NCBI GenBank assembly: GCA_002737365.1
Contig: NSIL01000009.1
Span: forward strand, 50,500-114,499
Origin: Acidobacterium sp.
GTDB taxonomy: Bacteria > Acidobacteriota > Vicinamibacteria > Vicinamibacterales > UBA2999
Direction: 5' to 3'
Length of the DNA: 64,000 nucleotides
Shown: piece after piece, positions 14,092 to 22,979 of the stretch
Layout: every line of letters starts with the position of its first letter
Position numbering within the stretch: position 1 is the stretch's first letter
The notes under the pieces: generated by a model
Told to the model about the DNA's origin: nothing
Database searches by the model: none
What the model saw: the letters and a program-made list of their open reading frames with translations, nothing else
Translations under genes and position numbers: made by a program

Positions 14092-16618
14092 AGAGTACCC
14101 CGAACCCCGCCCGCTGGATGTCGAGGTCGGTGATTTCTGCGGCGGGCGCCGGCAGGGGCACGTTCACGGCGGGCCCGCCGTCGGTGCCGGTCGCCGCTGG
14201 CTGTAGTTGCCCGCGCTGCTTCCGCTGCGACTTGTCGCGATACATGCGGCTGTCGGCCGTGGCCAGTAGCGCTTCGTAGGTGTCGCCGTCCTGCGGATAG
14301 ATCGCGGCGCCGATGCTGATGGCGAGCGGCAGGCGGCGGCCCGGGCGGTCTTCGACCAGCAGGTCGTCAATCGTCCGCTGCAATTCCAGACGCTTGCGGT
14401 CCGCTTCTTCGGCGCCACAACCAGACAGCACGACGATGAACTCGTCACCGGCGTAGCGAACGCAAATGTCGTACGGCCGGATGCCTGACCGGAGCACGGT
14501 CGCGACTTCCCGCAACGCGCGGTCGCCGGCGTGGTGGCCGTGGTTGTCGTTGATGTCCTTGAAGTTGTCGAGGTCCATCACGAGCAGCGCGACTTCGGCC
14601 TTCAACCGCTCGGCGCGAGCCAGCTCGCGCGTCAGGTGCATGAACATGAAGCGGGTGTTCGGCAGGCCGGTGAGCGGGTCGGTCAGCGAATCCTCCTGCG
14701 TCTGCTCGAAGACCATCGAGTTGTTGATGACGGCCGCGGCCTGCTCGCTCACGCGAGCAAGCAGGCGGCGATGGTCGTCGGTGTAAAAATCGGCTTGGGT
14801 CGAGTAGACGGCCAAGGTGCCGATCAAGCGGTCACTGAGCACCAGCGGCGCGACCAGCGCCGACTGCAAACTGGTGGCGACGCCGGTGATACCGGCGGCT
14901 TCGAACTCGGCGCTCGGCCGCGCGTTGACCAGCGGCCGGCGGTTGCGGGCCACCCAGCCGGTTAGGCCCTGGCCGGCGCGAACCGACATCGTGCTGATCG
15001 CCTCGGCCTCGACGCCGGTGGCGAACCGGCAGCGGAGCGTGTCGGCCTCTTCATCAAACAGGAGCAGCGCGCACGACGAGAACGGCACGAGGTTCGACAG
15101 CTTCGACGAGATCAGCGCCATGGTATCGGAGAGGCCCAGGCTGGTGCCCATGGTCTGCGCGATTTCATAGAGCGCATAGATCTCGCGGTGGGCGAGCGCG
15201 ATGTCTTCGAGCACCGTGCTGCTTTTGGCGGATTCGGGCTGGCAGCCGACGGCCGGTCGGCCGCGTTCGTTGGTCGGTTCCAGCGACCGGCGTCGCGGCG
15301 TGGTGGGGTCGCTGGTGCCGACCGCGGCGGCCATCTCGGCTACCATCTTGATGAACGTGGCGACCACCGTGGGGTCGAGGGCGCGACCGGCCTCCTGCTG
15401 CATGAGGGCGAGCCCGGCCTCGGTGGTCATGGCCTTGTGATAAGGCCGGTCTGAGGTCAGCGCGTCGAAGTAATCGACCACCGACAGGATGCGCGCCCCC
15501 AGCGGAATTTCTTCGGCCTTGAGGCCCTGCGGATACCCCTTGCCGTCCCACCGTTCGTGGTGGCTCAGGATCAGTGGCGCGACCGGATATGGGAACGGCA
15601 CGGCGCTGATGATCTCGGCGCCGACCTGCGAGTGGACGCGAATCTTCTGAAATTCTTCCTCGGTGAGCGGACCCGGCTTCGAGAGGATGTGTTCGGGTAC
15701 GGCCAGCTTGCCGATGTCGTGCAGCAGCGCGGCGGTCTTCACGCCCTGGATCTCGGTGTCGGACATGCCGAGGCCGCGGGCGATGCCGGTGGCGTAGACC
15801 TGCACGCGCCGGATGTGCGATCCCGACGTCTCATACTTGGCGTCAATCGCGAGCGCCAGCGCTTCGAGGGTCGCCAGGTGCAGGTCCGCCATCTCCTCGA
15901 CGTGCCGGCGCTCATCGTCGATGCGCCCGAGGTAGACCTTGTAGGCTCGATAGGTCAGGTAGAGCGGGGCCGCGGCCAGCATGGCGAGCGCCACGCCTGT
16001 GGTCATCACCGCCCACGTCGCGATGGCGGCGGCGGCGCTGGCGCCGACGAAGTAACTGGGCGCGCTCCACAGCAAGTTCTGGTTCCACTCCGCGACGAAC
16101 GGCCGTCGCGTGGCCAGCGCCACGGCAATGGCGACCAGGCAGGTGTTCAACACGAAATACATGGTCGCGGCGGCGACGAGGGGCTTGGCCAGGCCGGGCA
16201 CGTCGTGGGCCAGCGTGCCGGGAACGCCGCCGAGCGCCTCGTAGACGAAGCCGGCCGCCTGCACGGTGATGGCGAGGCACGCCATGCTGAACAACGTGCG
16301 GTAGACCGGATTTTTCACCTTCATACGGAAGGTGCACTGGCTCCACGCGGTGATGACCGCGACGATCATCGTTTCGTTCGGGCCGAGCAGCAGCAGGGCC
16401 GCGAAGTCGACGGCGGACGAGACCGACATGGTCGAGCCACTCTTGGCGAGCGGCAGGCTGACCTTGAATGCCGAGGTCACGGCCGAGGCTAACAGGAGGG
16501 CGGTGAAGAGGTACGGACTGGCGAACGTCGATCTCGGGCCGAGCGACACCACCAGCAGGGCGCCGATGGCAACGGTGGCGCTGATGTAAACCCGGGCTGC
16601 GAGCGGCAAGGAGCGCAT
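14090..16618 (-). CDS. Membrane HD-GYP / GAF / GGDEF cyclic-di-GMP protein
   Basis: 842 aa. Residues 1-230 hold about seven hydrophobic segments, a membrane sensor. An HD-GYP domain follows (about 245-425) with LLHDIGKL at 298-305 and HHERWDGKGYPQGL at 353-366, all metal residues present. A GAF domain is at about 480-640. A GGDEF domain (about 650-810) has AGDEF at 723-727, a variant found in active cyclases, and RPYD placed exactly 5 residues before it, the product-inhibition site. It can therefore both make and break c-di-GMP. It is adjacent to a sigma-54 activator. Confidence 0.9.
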   Translation of the reverse strand: MRSLPLAARVYISATVAIGALLVVSLGPRSTFASPYLFTALLLASAVTSAFKVSLPLAKSGSTMSVSSAVDFAALLLLGPNETMIVAVITAWSQCTFRMKVKNPVYRTLFSMACLAITVQAAGFVYEALGGVPGTLAHDVPGLAKPLVAAATMYFVLNTCLVAIAVALATRRPFVAEWNQNLLWSAPSYFVGASAAAAIATWAVMTTGVALAMLAAAPLYLTYRAYKVYLGRIDDERRHVEEMADLHLATLEALALAIDAKYETSGSHIRRVQVYATGIARGLGMSDTEIQGVKTAALLHDIGKLAVPEHILSKPGPLTEEEFQKIRVHSQVGAEIISAVPFPYPVAPLILSHHERWDGKGYPQGLKAEEIPLGARILSVVDYFDALTSDRPYHKAMTTEAGLALMQQEAGRALDPTVVATFIKMVAEMAAAVGTSDPTTPRRRSLEPTNERGRPAVGCQPESAKSSTVLEDIALAHREIYALYEIAQTMGTSLGLSDTMALISSKLSNLVPFSSCALLLFDEEADTLRCRFATGVEAEAISTMSVRAGQGLTGWVARNRRPLVNARPSAEFEAAGITGVATSLQSALVAPLVLSDRLIGTLAVYSTQADFYTDDHRRLLARVSEQAAAVINNSMVFEQTQEDSLTDPLTGLPNTRFMFMHLTRELARAERLKAEVALLVMDLDNFKDINDNHGHHAGDRALREVATVLRSGIRPYDICVRYAGDEFIVVLSGCGAEEADRKRLELQRTIDDLLVEDRPGRRLPLAISIGAAIYPQDGDTYEALLATADSRMYRDKSQRKQRGQLQPAATGTDGGPAVNVPLPAPAAEITDLDIQRAGFGVL

Positions 16619-16890
16619 CTGCGCTTTATCTTCTTATAAACCCCAGACCGCTTTCGCGCGGGTGGGCGAGCGACTTCTTCACAACGTGACGGACTATCCA
16701 CGATCATAGAGTCACAAAATAACGAGAAATATTTATTTTGGTACAGTCAAGCTCGGCGACCGGTGAAAAACCAATTTTGCCCTTTTTAAATGGTTAATTT
16801 GAAGGCACAAGCAGTTCGGTAGCGTCGTCATTGACATTCCTAAATAAGACATTAACGGACATTATAAGCATTCTCGCCGTCGTCCGGCTT
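16619..16890. other. AT-rich gap between the GGDEF gene and the sigma-54 activator
   Basis: 272 bases with no supported gene, clearly richer in A and T than its surroundings. A TATAAT on the minus strand at 16861-16866 could serve the GGDEF gene, leaving a leader of about 240 bases, but I see no good -35. I found no sigma-54 -24/-12 pair. Confidence 0.4.
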
Positions 16891-18243
16891 TCAACTCCAA
16901 CCGCGTCGCCGGCCCGCGCCCGCGGCAGGCTCAAGGCCGTATTCGTCGATCTTGCGGTAGAGCGTGCCTCGGCTGATGTCGAGCACCTTGGCGGCTTCGA
17001 GCTTGTTCCATGCGGTCGCCTCGAGCACGCGAATGATGTGCGCGCGTTCGGAGTCGCGCAGCGAGGGCAGGCGATTGGACGTCTCATCCGGGCGCGCCAT
17101 CGCGTGGCCGTGCAAAAACTCGATGTCGGCGGCGCGAATCGATCGACCGGGCGCCGACAGCGCCGCGCGCGAGACGGTGCTTTCGAGCTCGCGGATGTTG
17201 CCGGGCCAGTGGTACGACGCCAGTAATTCCTGTGCTTCCGTAGAGAACTGCTTGGCGTCGAGCGGCAGGCCGTTCGCGGCGCAGTAGCGCGCCAGGAAGC
17301 GGTTTGCCAGCACCGGAATATCCACCGCGCGTTCGCGCAGCGAGGGTAGCCGGATCGCAAACGCGTTGATGCGGTAGTAGAGGTCCTCGCGGAACCGGCT
17401 CTCGCGGACGAACATGTCGAGCGGGCGATTGGTCGCCGAGATCAGGCGGAAGTCGACGTGGACCGACTTATTGCCACCCAGGCGCTCGAACCGGCGCTCC
17501 TCGAGCACGCGCAGCAACTTGGCCTGCGCCATCAACGACATGTCGCCGACCTCGTCGAAGAACAAGGTGCCGCCGTTGGCCAGCTCCAGGCGGCCAGGCT
17601 TGCGGTCGTGCGCGCCGGTAAAGGCGCCCTTCTCGTAGCCGAAAATCTCCGACTCGAACAGGCTGTCAGGCAGGGCGGCGCAGTTCACGGCCTGGAAGTT
17701 CTCGGGCCCGCGCCGCGACAGCTCGTGAATCATGCGCGCCACCACTTCCTTGCCCGAGCCGGTCGGCCCCAGGATCAGGACCGAGATGTCGGACTTGGCG
17801 GCGGTGCGGATCCACTCGAAGATGGCCAGCATCTTCTCGTCGCGCCCGATCATCTCGCGGAAGCGCTGCACCGACGGCGAGGCTTCCTCGATACCCAGGT
17901 AGGCGCGGCCCGCGAGGAAGACATCGAGCAACTTTGCGATCGGCTCAGCCTCGGGCCGCATCGCGCTGTAAGTGGCAGTGTCACCAGGGTTCTTGCGGAC
18001 GATGCCGAACTCGACCAGCTCGTGGATGCAGTGGTCGACGTCCTGGCGCATGCGCCCGAAGGTCTGCATGATCGCTTCGTTCTCGAACGACTCCTCGGGG
18101 CGAGCCGAGAGGAGCCGCAGGATCCCGGCCCGCAGCGGCGATTGCACCAGGGTCTTGAAGCGCGTTTCGATGTCGGGAGGTTCGGCCCGCTGGCTGCCGC
18201 GGCCGGCGCTGTGCCGGCGGGCAGCGAACGTCAGGTCATCCAC
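16891..18243 (-). CDS. Sigma-54-dependent transcriptional activator with N-terminal winged helix
   Basis: 450 aa, GTG start. Residues 25-115 look like a winged-helix domain ([22 protein letters not shown] and [13 protein letters not shown]) and not a receiver domain, so it is probably not a two-component regulator. The AAA+ core has Walker A GPTGSGKE at 159-166, the sigma-54 contact loop GAFTGA at 206-211 and Walker [10 protein letters not shown] at 224-232. The C-terminus is a Fis-type helix-turn-helix ([21 protein letters not shown]). It overlaps the small membrane gene upstream by 8 bases. Targets are unknown. Confidence 0.9.
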   Translation of the reverse strand: MDDLTFAARRHSAGRGSQRAEPPDIETRFKTLVQSPLRAGILRLLSARPEESFENEAIMQTFGRMRQDVDHCIHELVEFGIVRKNPGDTATYSAMRPEAEPIAKLLDVFLAGRAYLGIEEASPSVQRFREMIGRDEKMLAIFEWIRTAAKSDISVLILGPTGSGKEVVARMIHELSRRGPENFQAVNCAALPDSLFESEIFGYEKGAFTGAHDRKPGRLELANGGTLFFDEVGDMSLMAQAKLLRVLEERRFERLGGNKSVHVDFRLISATNRPLDMFVRESRFREDLYYRINAFAIRLPSLRERAVDIPVLANRFLARYCAANGLPLDAKQFSTEAQELLASYHWPGNIRELESTVSRAALSAPGRSIRAADIEFLHGHAMARPDETSNRLPSLRDSERAHIIRVLEATAWNKLEAAKVLDISRGTLYRKIDEYGLEPAAGAGRRRGWS

Positions 18244-18670
18244 GCGACACCTCGGCGACCGGTGGCGTCGCGGCGGTCCGGTAGTACTGCGTCTGGTACT
18301 GCTCGATCAGTTGCTTCATGCGGACCGCATCGGCCTTGCGGTGCCCATGGCACGCCACTGGCGTGGTGCCGCCGGTCGTTTCGATGAGCACGTTGGAGAA
18401 CAACAGGTTGGTATCAATGCTGACCGACGCCACATGCGCGACATGGATCGAATGCTCTTTTCGGCCGACCAGTTCCGGGGTGTAGTGGACCACCGCCGTC
18501 GGCGTGACCAGGACCTGGGTGGGGAAGAAGCGATTGCCGCTCGACAGGCGGCTGGCCCGGAACACCGCGCCTTCCGCGAACGGCTGGCCCTTCCACCAGA
18601 AGAACAAGACTCCGGCAACCACTGTCGCGGCCAGCACACCGCCCAGCGGAATCCAAATGCCCTCATCCAC
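18236..18670 (-). CDS. Small membrane-anchored protein, possible PH-like domain
   Basis: 144 aa, GTG start. One N-terminal transmembrane helix (IPLGGVLAATVVAGVLFFWW) is followed by a soluble region with beta-rich pattern (FFPTQVLVTPTAVVHYTPELVGRKEHSIHVAHVASVSIDT), resembling bacterial PH-like domains. It has no enzyme motifs. It overlaps the start of the sigma-54 activator, so the two are translated together. It could be a membrane partner of that regulator (inference). Confidence 0.6.
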   Translation of the reverse strand: MDEGIWIPLGGVLAATVVAGVLFFWWKGQPFAEGAVFRASRLSSGNRFFPTQVLVTPTAVVHYTPELVGRKEHSIHVAHVASVSIDTNLLFSNVLIETTGGTTPVACHGHRKADAVRMKQLIEQYQTQYYRTAATPPVAEVSRG

Positions 18671-18751
18671 AGCCAGATGCTACTTCAAAGCCCGGCCAGA
18701 TGGCCCGAAACCATCCCGCGAACCGGCAAATTTTGGAATAGTCTAGAAGCA

Positions 18752-19909
18752 ATGCCGTATCGTTCCGCGAGCGCGCCGAAAGGCGCCAAATCGTTGAGCG
18801 CGTCGAAAGGCGCCAAATCGTTTCTCAAGGGCAAGCCGATTCGCTACTACCGCCCGAAGGGGAGCGCGGCCATCGGCACGCTGATCGATGAAGGCTTCCA
18901 GGCCTTCAACGCGGCGCGGCTGGGCGAGGCCTGCCGGATCTATGGCGACAAGATGCTCGCCAAGCAAAACAACACCACCATTGCCCTGACGATCGCCGGG
19001 GCCCTGACGCCGGCCGGCCTGGGCGGCTGCGTCATCGAGCTGATGGAGCGCGGGCTCGTCGACTTCATCATCAGCACCGGCGCCAACCTGTATCACGACC
19101 TGCACTACGCGCTGAACTTCACGCTGCGCCGCGGGTCGCCGTTCGTCGACGACCGGGTGCTCTACGAGGAAGGCGTCATTCGCATCTACGATGTGCTGTT
19201 TCCCGCGCAGGTGCTGCTCGATACCGACAGCTTCATCCGCGACTTCCTGGTGTCGAGTGGTCTCGAGGGACCGATGTCCTCCGCCGAACTGCACGAGGCG
19301 CTCGGTAAGCACCTGCTGAAGGTGCGGCCCGGCTGCGCCAAGTACTCGGTGGTGGCCTCGGCGGCGAAGTACGGCGTCCCGGTCTACACCTCGTCGCCGG
19401 GCGACAGTTCGATCGGCATGAACGTGGCGTACCACGAATTGATCAACCGCAGCACGCTGATGGTCGATCCCAACAAGGACGTCAACGAAGTGTGCGCGAT
19501 TATCCTCGCCGCCGAGAAGAACGGCTGCGTCATTCTGGGCGGCGGCTCGCCGAAGAACTTCTACCTGCAAGGCCAGCCCACGCTGTGGGAGGTCTACGGC
19601 ATCCCCAAGGGGGGCAACGACTACTTCATCCAGATCACCACCGACTCGGTGGTGTGGGGCGGATTGTCCGGCGCCACACCCGCCGAAGCCGTGAGCTGGG
19701 GCAAGGTCAATCCGAGCGTGTTGCCCGACACCGCCGTCGTCTACGCCGATTCGACCATCGCCTTTCCGCTGTTCTGCGAGTATGCCGTCGGCCACAAGAA
19801 CGGCCGCCGCAAGCGCAAGGGCCTGCTGGCGCAGCGGCAGACGCTGGTCGACGAACTCGAGCGCGAGGCGCGCAAGCAGATCAAGAAACGTGGGAAGGGT
19901 CACGCCTGA
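18752..19909 (+). CDS. Deoxyhypusine synthase-like protein
   Basis: 385 aa. The open frame extends far upstream over the antisense genes; ATG 18752 is the first sensible start. The fold matches DHS: TIAGALTPAGLGGCVIELMERG, SSPGDSSIGMNVAYHEL, VILGGGSPKNFYLQ, and EAVSWGKV with the catalytic lysine K318, then YADSTIAFPL. Bacteria lack eIF5A, so the usual product is not hypusine; some bacterial homologues make homospermidine. The N-terminus holds a fresh 27-base duplication (18769-18822) giving SAPKGAKSL and SASKGAKSF. The tail is very basic. Confidence 0.85.
   Translation: MPYRSASAPKGAKSLSASKGAKSFLKGKPIRYYRPKGSAAIGTLIDEGFQAFNAARLGEACRIYGDKMLAKQNNTTIALTIAGALTPAGLGGCVIELMERGLVDFIISTGANLYHDLHYALNFTLRRGSPFVDDRVLYEEGVIRIYDVLFPAQVLLDTDSFIRDFLVSSGLEGPMSSAELHEALGKHLLKVRPGCAKYSVVASAAKYGVPVYTSSPGDSSIGMNVAYHELINRSTLMVDPNKDVNEVCAIILAAEKNGCVILGGGSPKNFYLQGQPTLWEVYGIPKGGNDYFIQITTDSVVWGGLSGATPAEAVSWGKVNPSVLPDTAVVYADSTIAFPLFCEYAVGHKNGRRKRKGLLAQRQTLVDELEREARKQIKKRGKGHA
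18769..18822 (+). repeat. 27-base tandem duplication at the DHS N-terminus
   Basis: Two adjacent 27-base units, 18769-18795 and 18796-18822, differ at one base and keep the reading frame. They encode two nine-residue copies ending GAKS(L/F). Confidence 0.8.
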
Positions 19910-19914
19910 CCCTG

Positions 19915-20292
19915 GTGTATGCCGATGCCAACCTGCCAGCGGGCGTGGTCCGCCACATGCGGGAGCAACTGCATTGGGATGTTCTGTTCGTGATGGATTA
20001 TCCCGACTTGCGTCGTGCCCGCGATGCCGAGCACTACAAACTCGCGCGCCAGTTGCGCCGCACACTGGTCACCCTGGACCGCGACTATCTGGACGACCGC
20101 CACTTTCCACCGGCCGACGGTAGCGGCGTGCTGGTGATGGCCGCATCGGACGAGGCCGGCCTGGTGTCGCTGCTGACGCGCCTCGACCAGGAGTTGTTCT
20201 CGAGCGCGCCGTTGCCGCTGGACGGTCGCAAACTGCACGCCCACCCTGCTCGCCTCCTTGGGCGAGCTGATTGGCAACCCGACCATGGCTGA
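19915..20292 (+). CDS. DUF5615 PIN-like toxin-type protein
   Basis: 125 aa from GTG 19915, five bases after the DHS stop. It begins VYADANLPAGVVRHMREQ and has RRTLVTLDRDYLDDRHFPPADGSGV, which match the Mut7-C/DUF5615 PIN-like family (DANLP, then TLD.DF). The acidic residues Asp3 or Asp4 and the TLDRDY pair would bind the metal. Such proteins often act as RNase toxins with a DUF433 antitoxin; I see no antitoxin here. The 3' end overlaps the next gene by 8 bases. Confidence 0.65.
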   Translation: MYADANLPAGVVRHMREQLHWDVLFVMDYPDLRRARDAEHYKLARQLRRTLVTLDRDYLDDRHFPPADGSGVLVMAASDEAGLVSLLTRLDQELFSSAPLPLDGRKLHAHPARLLGRADWQPDHG

Positions 20293-20641
20293 ACTGACGC
20301 TCGGTGTCGATTGCTCGGATGCGGTCACCCGCGCCGTCGTCGTTAATGGCAGCGGGCAGTTGCTGTCGCGCGAACAGCTGCCGCCAGCCCCCGGCAACAT
20401 TGCCGATGCCATTGCTGACACTGCGCGCAAGGCGATTGCCGGTGCCGGCGGCAAGGTGTCAGCCCTCGCAGTCGCCGACAACGTCGGTGGCGACCTGTCG
20501 CGCATTACCGCGGACGATATGTTCGAGGCGGCGCGGGTGGGAGACGGCGTGTGCATCTCGGTGGTTCGCGACACCGCGAACTACGTCGGCATGGCCGTGG
20601 CCATCGGCGCCGCGCGTTCGGTCGCGCGTCCCTCCGCATGA
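20285..20641 (+). pseudogene. ROK-family sugar kinase remnant, middle deleted
   Basis: 118 aa from ATG 20285. The first 65 residues (ELTLGVDCSDAVTRAVVVNGSGQLLSRE on to VSALAVADN) resemble the N-terminal lobe of ROK kinases, although the DxGGT phosphate motif is lost. Residues 72-105 (ITADDMFEAARVGDGV and VVRDTANYVGMAVA) match a segment near the ROK C-terminus. About 150 residues between, including the zinc motif, are absent, and the frame is preserved. A sugar kinase would be the natural partner of nagA, which starts at the overlapping ATGA. Almost certainly inactive. Confidence 0.65.
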
Positions 20642-21825
20642 TGGTCCTGGCCGGCGCCGACCTGGTGCTGCCGACTGGCCTCGTGTCGCGAGGCACGCTG
20701 ATCGTCCGCGACGGTCGCATCGAAGCGATCGAGACGCGTCACATCGATGGCCCCTCCGGTGCCACCCGGATCGACTGCTCGGGCCAGGTCATCGTGCCCG
20801 GCTTCATCGACGTTCACGTCCACGGCGTCGAGGGCATTGACATGCTCGACGGCGGCAGCGCCGTCGCCGAGATCGCGCGCCGGTTGCCGAAGTTTGGGGT
20901 CACGGGTTTCTGTCCGACCTCGGTCGCCTGCGACCCCGCCACTCTCAGTGAACTGCTGACCCGCGTGACCGCGGCGCAGTCGACGCCGGCACCACGATCG
21001 GCGCGCGTGCTGCCGGCGCACCTGGAAAGCAACTTCATCAATCCCGCGTGGAATGGCGCACAGCCGCGCCGTTGCCTGCGCCTTCCGACGCCAGGCCGCG
21101 AGCCGTCCGAAGGAGACTTCAGTGCCGGCGAGATCCTCGCTGTGATTGCGCGACATGGTGCGGCGACCGGCATCATCACGCTCGCGCCGGAACTGCCGGG
21201 CGGCATGGATTTGGTGCGTCGCTTCGTGGCCGCTGGTCATCGCGTCTCGCTCGGACACACCGGCGCCACCTACGATGAAGCCCGCGCGGCCATTGCGGCC
21301 GGCGTGCATCACGCCACGCACCTGTTCAACCGGATGTCGTCACTGACGTCGCGCTCGCCCGGCGTGGTGGGTGCCGTGCTCGAATCTGACGCGGTCGCAG
21401 CGGAGATCATCTGCGATGGCTATCACGTGCATCCGGCGCTCATGTCGCTGGCGATTCGCATGAAGACCGCCCGCCGCATGATGGCGATTACCGATGGCAC
21501 GGCTGGATCGGGGTTGCCGGTTGGCTCGCGGACGCGGTTGGGCGGTCAGGAGATCATCGTCACCGAGCGCACGGCCGAACTGGCTGACGGCACCCTGGCC
21601 GGCAGCATTCTCACGATGGATGCGGCGTTCAGGACCCTGGTCCAACGCGTCGGGGTGTCCCTGATCGACGCGGCCCAGATGTGTTCGACCACCCCGGCCT
21701 CGGAACTGGGGTTGGCCGGCGTCGGGGCGATTGTTCCCGGTATGACGGCCGACCTGGTCGTCCTTGGGCCAGGTCTGGCCGTCCGGCAGACCTATCTGGC
21801 CGGCCGTCCGGCATTGGAGTACTAA
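20638..21825 (+). CDS. nagA: N-acetylglucosamine-6-phosphate deacetylase
   Basis: 395 aa from ATG 20638, overlapping the ROK remnant stop (ATGA). An amidohydrolase-fold enzyme that deacetylates GlcNAc-6-P in cell-wall recycling or chitin use. Metal and substrate motifs: FIDVHVHG, PAHLES (family HLEGP), LGHTGATYDEA, HATHLFNRM, ICDGYHVHP and AITDGT. GP is replaced by SN after the metal-binding glutamate and THLFNAM reads THLFNRM, both mild changes. With its kinase partner broken, the substrate must come from another kinase or a PTS. Confidence 0.85.
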   Translation: MMVLAGADLVLPTGLVSRGTLIVRDGRIEAIETRHIDGPSGATRIDCSGQVIVPGFIDVHVHGVEGIDMLDGGSAVAEIARRLPKFGVTGFCPTSVACDPATLSELLTRVTAAQSTPAPRSARVLPAHLESNFINPAWNGAQPRRCLRLPTPGREPSEGDFSAGEILAVIARHGAATGIITLAPELPGGMDLVRRFVAAGHRVSLGHTGATYDEARAAIAAGVHHATHLFNRMSSLTSRSPGVVGAVLESDAVAAEIICDGYHVHPALMSLAIRMKTARRMMAITDGTAGSGLPVGSRTRLGGQEIIVTERTAELADGTLAGSILTMDAAFRTLVQRVGVSLIDAAQMCSTTPASELGLAGVGAIVPGMTADLVVLGPGLAVRQTYLAGRPALEY

Positions 21826-21861
21826 CCATGACCGGCTCGGCAAGCAGCAGAGGAGCGACTT

Positions 21862-22273
21862 ATGACAGTGACGACGCGACCCATCGGTATTTATCACGAG
21901 CACCAGGACTAGTTTCGTCCGCTGTTCGCGGAGCTCGATCGCCGCGGCGTGAACTACGAGCGCATTGATGCGCGGCGGCACACCTACGATGCCGGCGGCA
22001 GACGGCCTGCGCTTCCCGGTGGTCGTGAAAGCCAACATCGGCTACATCACGCGGGTCGAGGTGTTGGACGGGAAGTTCCTCTACGCCATCAACGTCCACA
22101 CCACCGGCGACACCTTCAACCTGTGCCCGGCGGACATCTGCCAGTCGAGCGACGGTGTGGAGCTCAGTCGCGGCGCCTGCCCGGCCGACTGGCTCGAGCG
22201 CGAGCAGCGGGGAGTGGCGTCACCACCGATCACGGTGCCATCCGGTATCGTCGAAGGCGCGACGCGCTGGTAG
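21862..22273 (+). pseudogene. ATP-grasp protein, decayed (in-frame TAG, frameshift, missing middle)
   Basis: From ATG 21862, after AGAGGAG, the frame reads TRPIGIYHEHQD then TAG (21910-21912) and continues FRPLFAELDRRGVNYERIDAR. A +1 shift follows after about residue 40. The new frame gives GLRFPVVVKANIG joined to YITRVEVLDGKFLYAINVHTTGDTFNLCPADIC. These are N-terminal, central and C-terminal blocks of RimK-like ATP-grasp proteins with the intervening parts gone. The stop sits where a tryptophan would be expected (TGG to TAG). Not functional. Confidence 0.7.
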
Positions 22274-22275
22274 AG

Positions 22276-22959
22276 CTAGCGCGGTGACGGGTGGTCATAG
22301 ACGCTGGGATCCGCGACACCGGCGGCCGCGAAGGCATCACGCCGCTCGCGGCACTTGCTGCACAACCCGCAGTGCATCGGCGGCGCGCCCGCCGCACCCG
22401 CCGATGGATTCATGCACGACAGCGTGAGTTCCAGCGGCACGCCCAGTTCGGCACCGCGCTGGATCACCTCGGCCTTCTGCCACTCCAGAAACGGCGTGGC
22501 GATCTCGATGGTGTGACCGAGGCCGAGCGACAGGGCGGTGGCCATGGCCGAGAAGAATTCCGGCCGCGCATCAGGAAACGGATTTCCCGCCAACGGCCCA
22601 AGGGCGATGCGATGCGCCTGGCTCTGCGTGGCGAGCACGGCTGCCGTGGTCAGCAGTACCAGGTTTCGTCCCGCCAGGTAGACGTCCTGGTCGGGGGTGT
22701 CGTAGGCGGGTGGCACACCGCGAATCGCCCAGTGGGTGGGTGGGTAGACGTCACGCATGGTGAACGCGACGCGCGCGAGCGGCAGCACCCGGCCGCCAAA
22801 CGCCGGCGCCGAGAGCAGGCGATCGACCATGGCGAGTTCGCCGGCCTCCCACGCCAGGCCGACACTGACGTAGACCGGTTGTACGGTGGCATGTTGTGCT
22901 TCGTGCGCGACCAGCACCGCGCTATCGAGCCCGCCTGAAAGTAGGACCAGCGTGTTCAT
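22276..22959 (-). CDS. queC: 7-cyano-7-deazaguanine synthase
   Basis: 227 aa, ATG 22959. It turns 7-carboxy-7-deazaguanine to preQ0 with ATP and ammonia, for queuosine. The PP-loop LLSGGLDSAV is at the N-terminus. The zinc ligands are in LSCMNP and MHCGLCSKCRERRDAF near the C-terminus, four cysteines as expected. A short insertion (SAGAAGAPP) lies between the first and second ligands. No other queuosine genes are nearby. It is divergent from the HAD phosphatase by 20 bases. Confidence 0.88.
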   Translation of the reverse strand: MNTLVLLSGGLDSAVLVAHEAQHATVQPVYVSVGLAWEAGELAMVDRLLSAPAFGGRVLPLARVAFTMRDVYPPTHWAIRGVPPAYDTPDQDVYLAGRNLVLLTTAAVLATQSQAHRIALGPLAGNPFPDARPEFFSAMATALSLGLGHTIEIATPFLEWQKAEVIQRGAELGVPLELTLSCMNPSAGAAGAPPMHCGLCSKCRERRDAFAAAGVADPSVYDHPSPR

Positions 22960-22979
22960 GCAGTTATGATCAACGGCTG

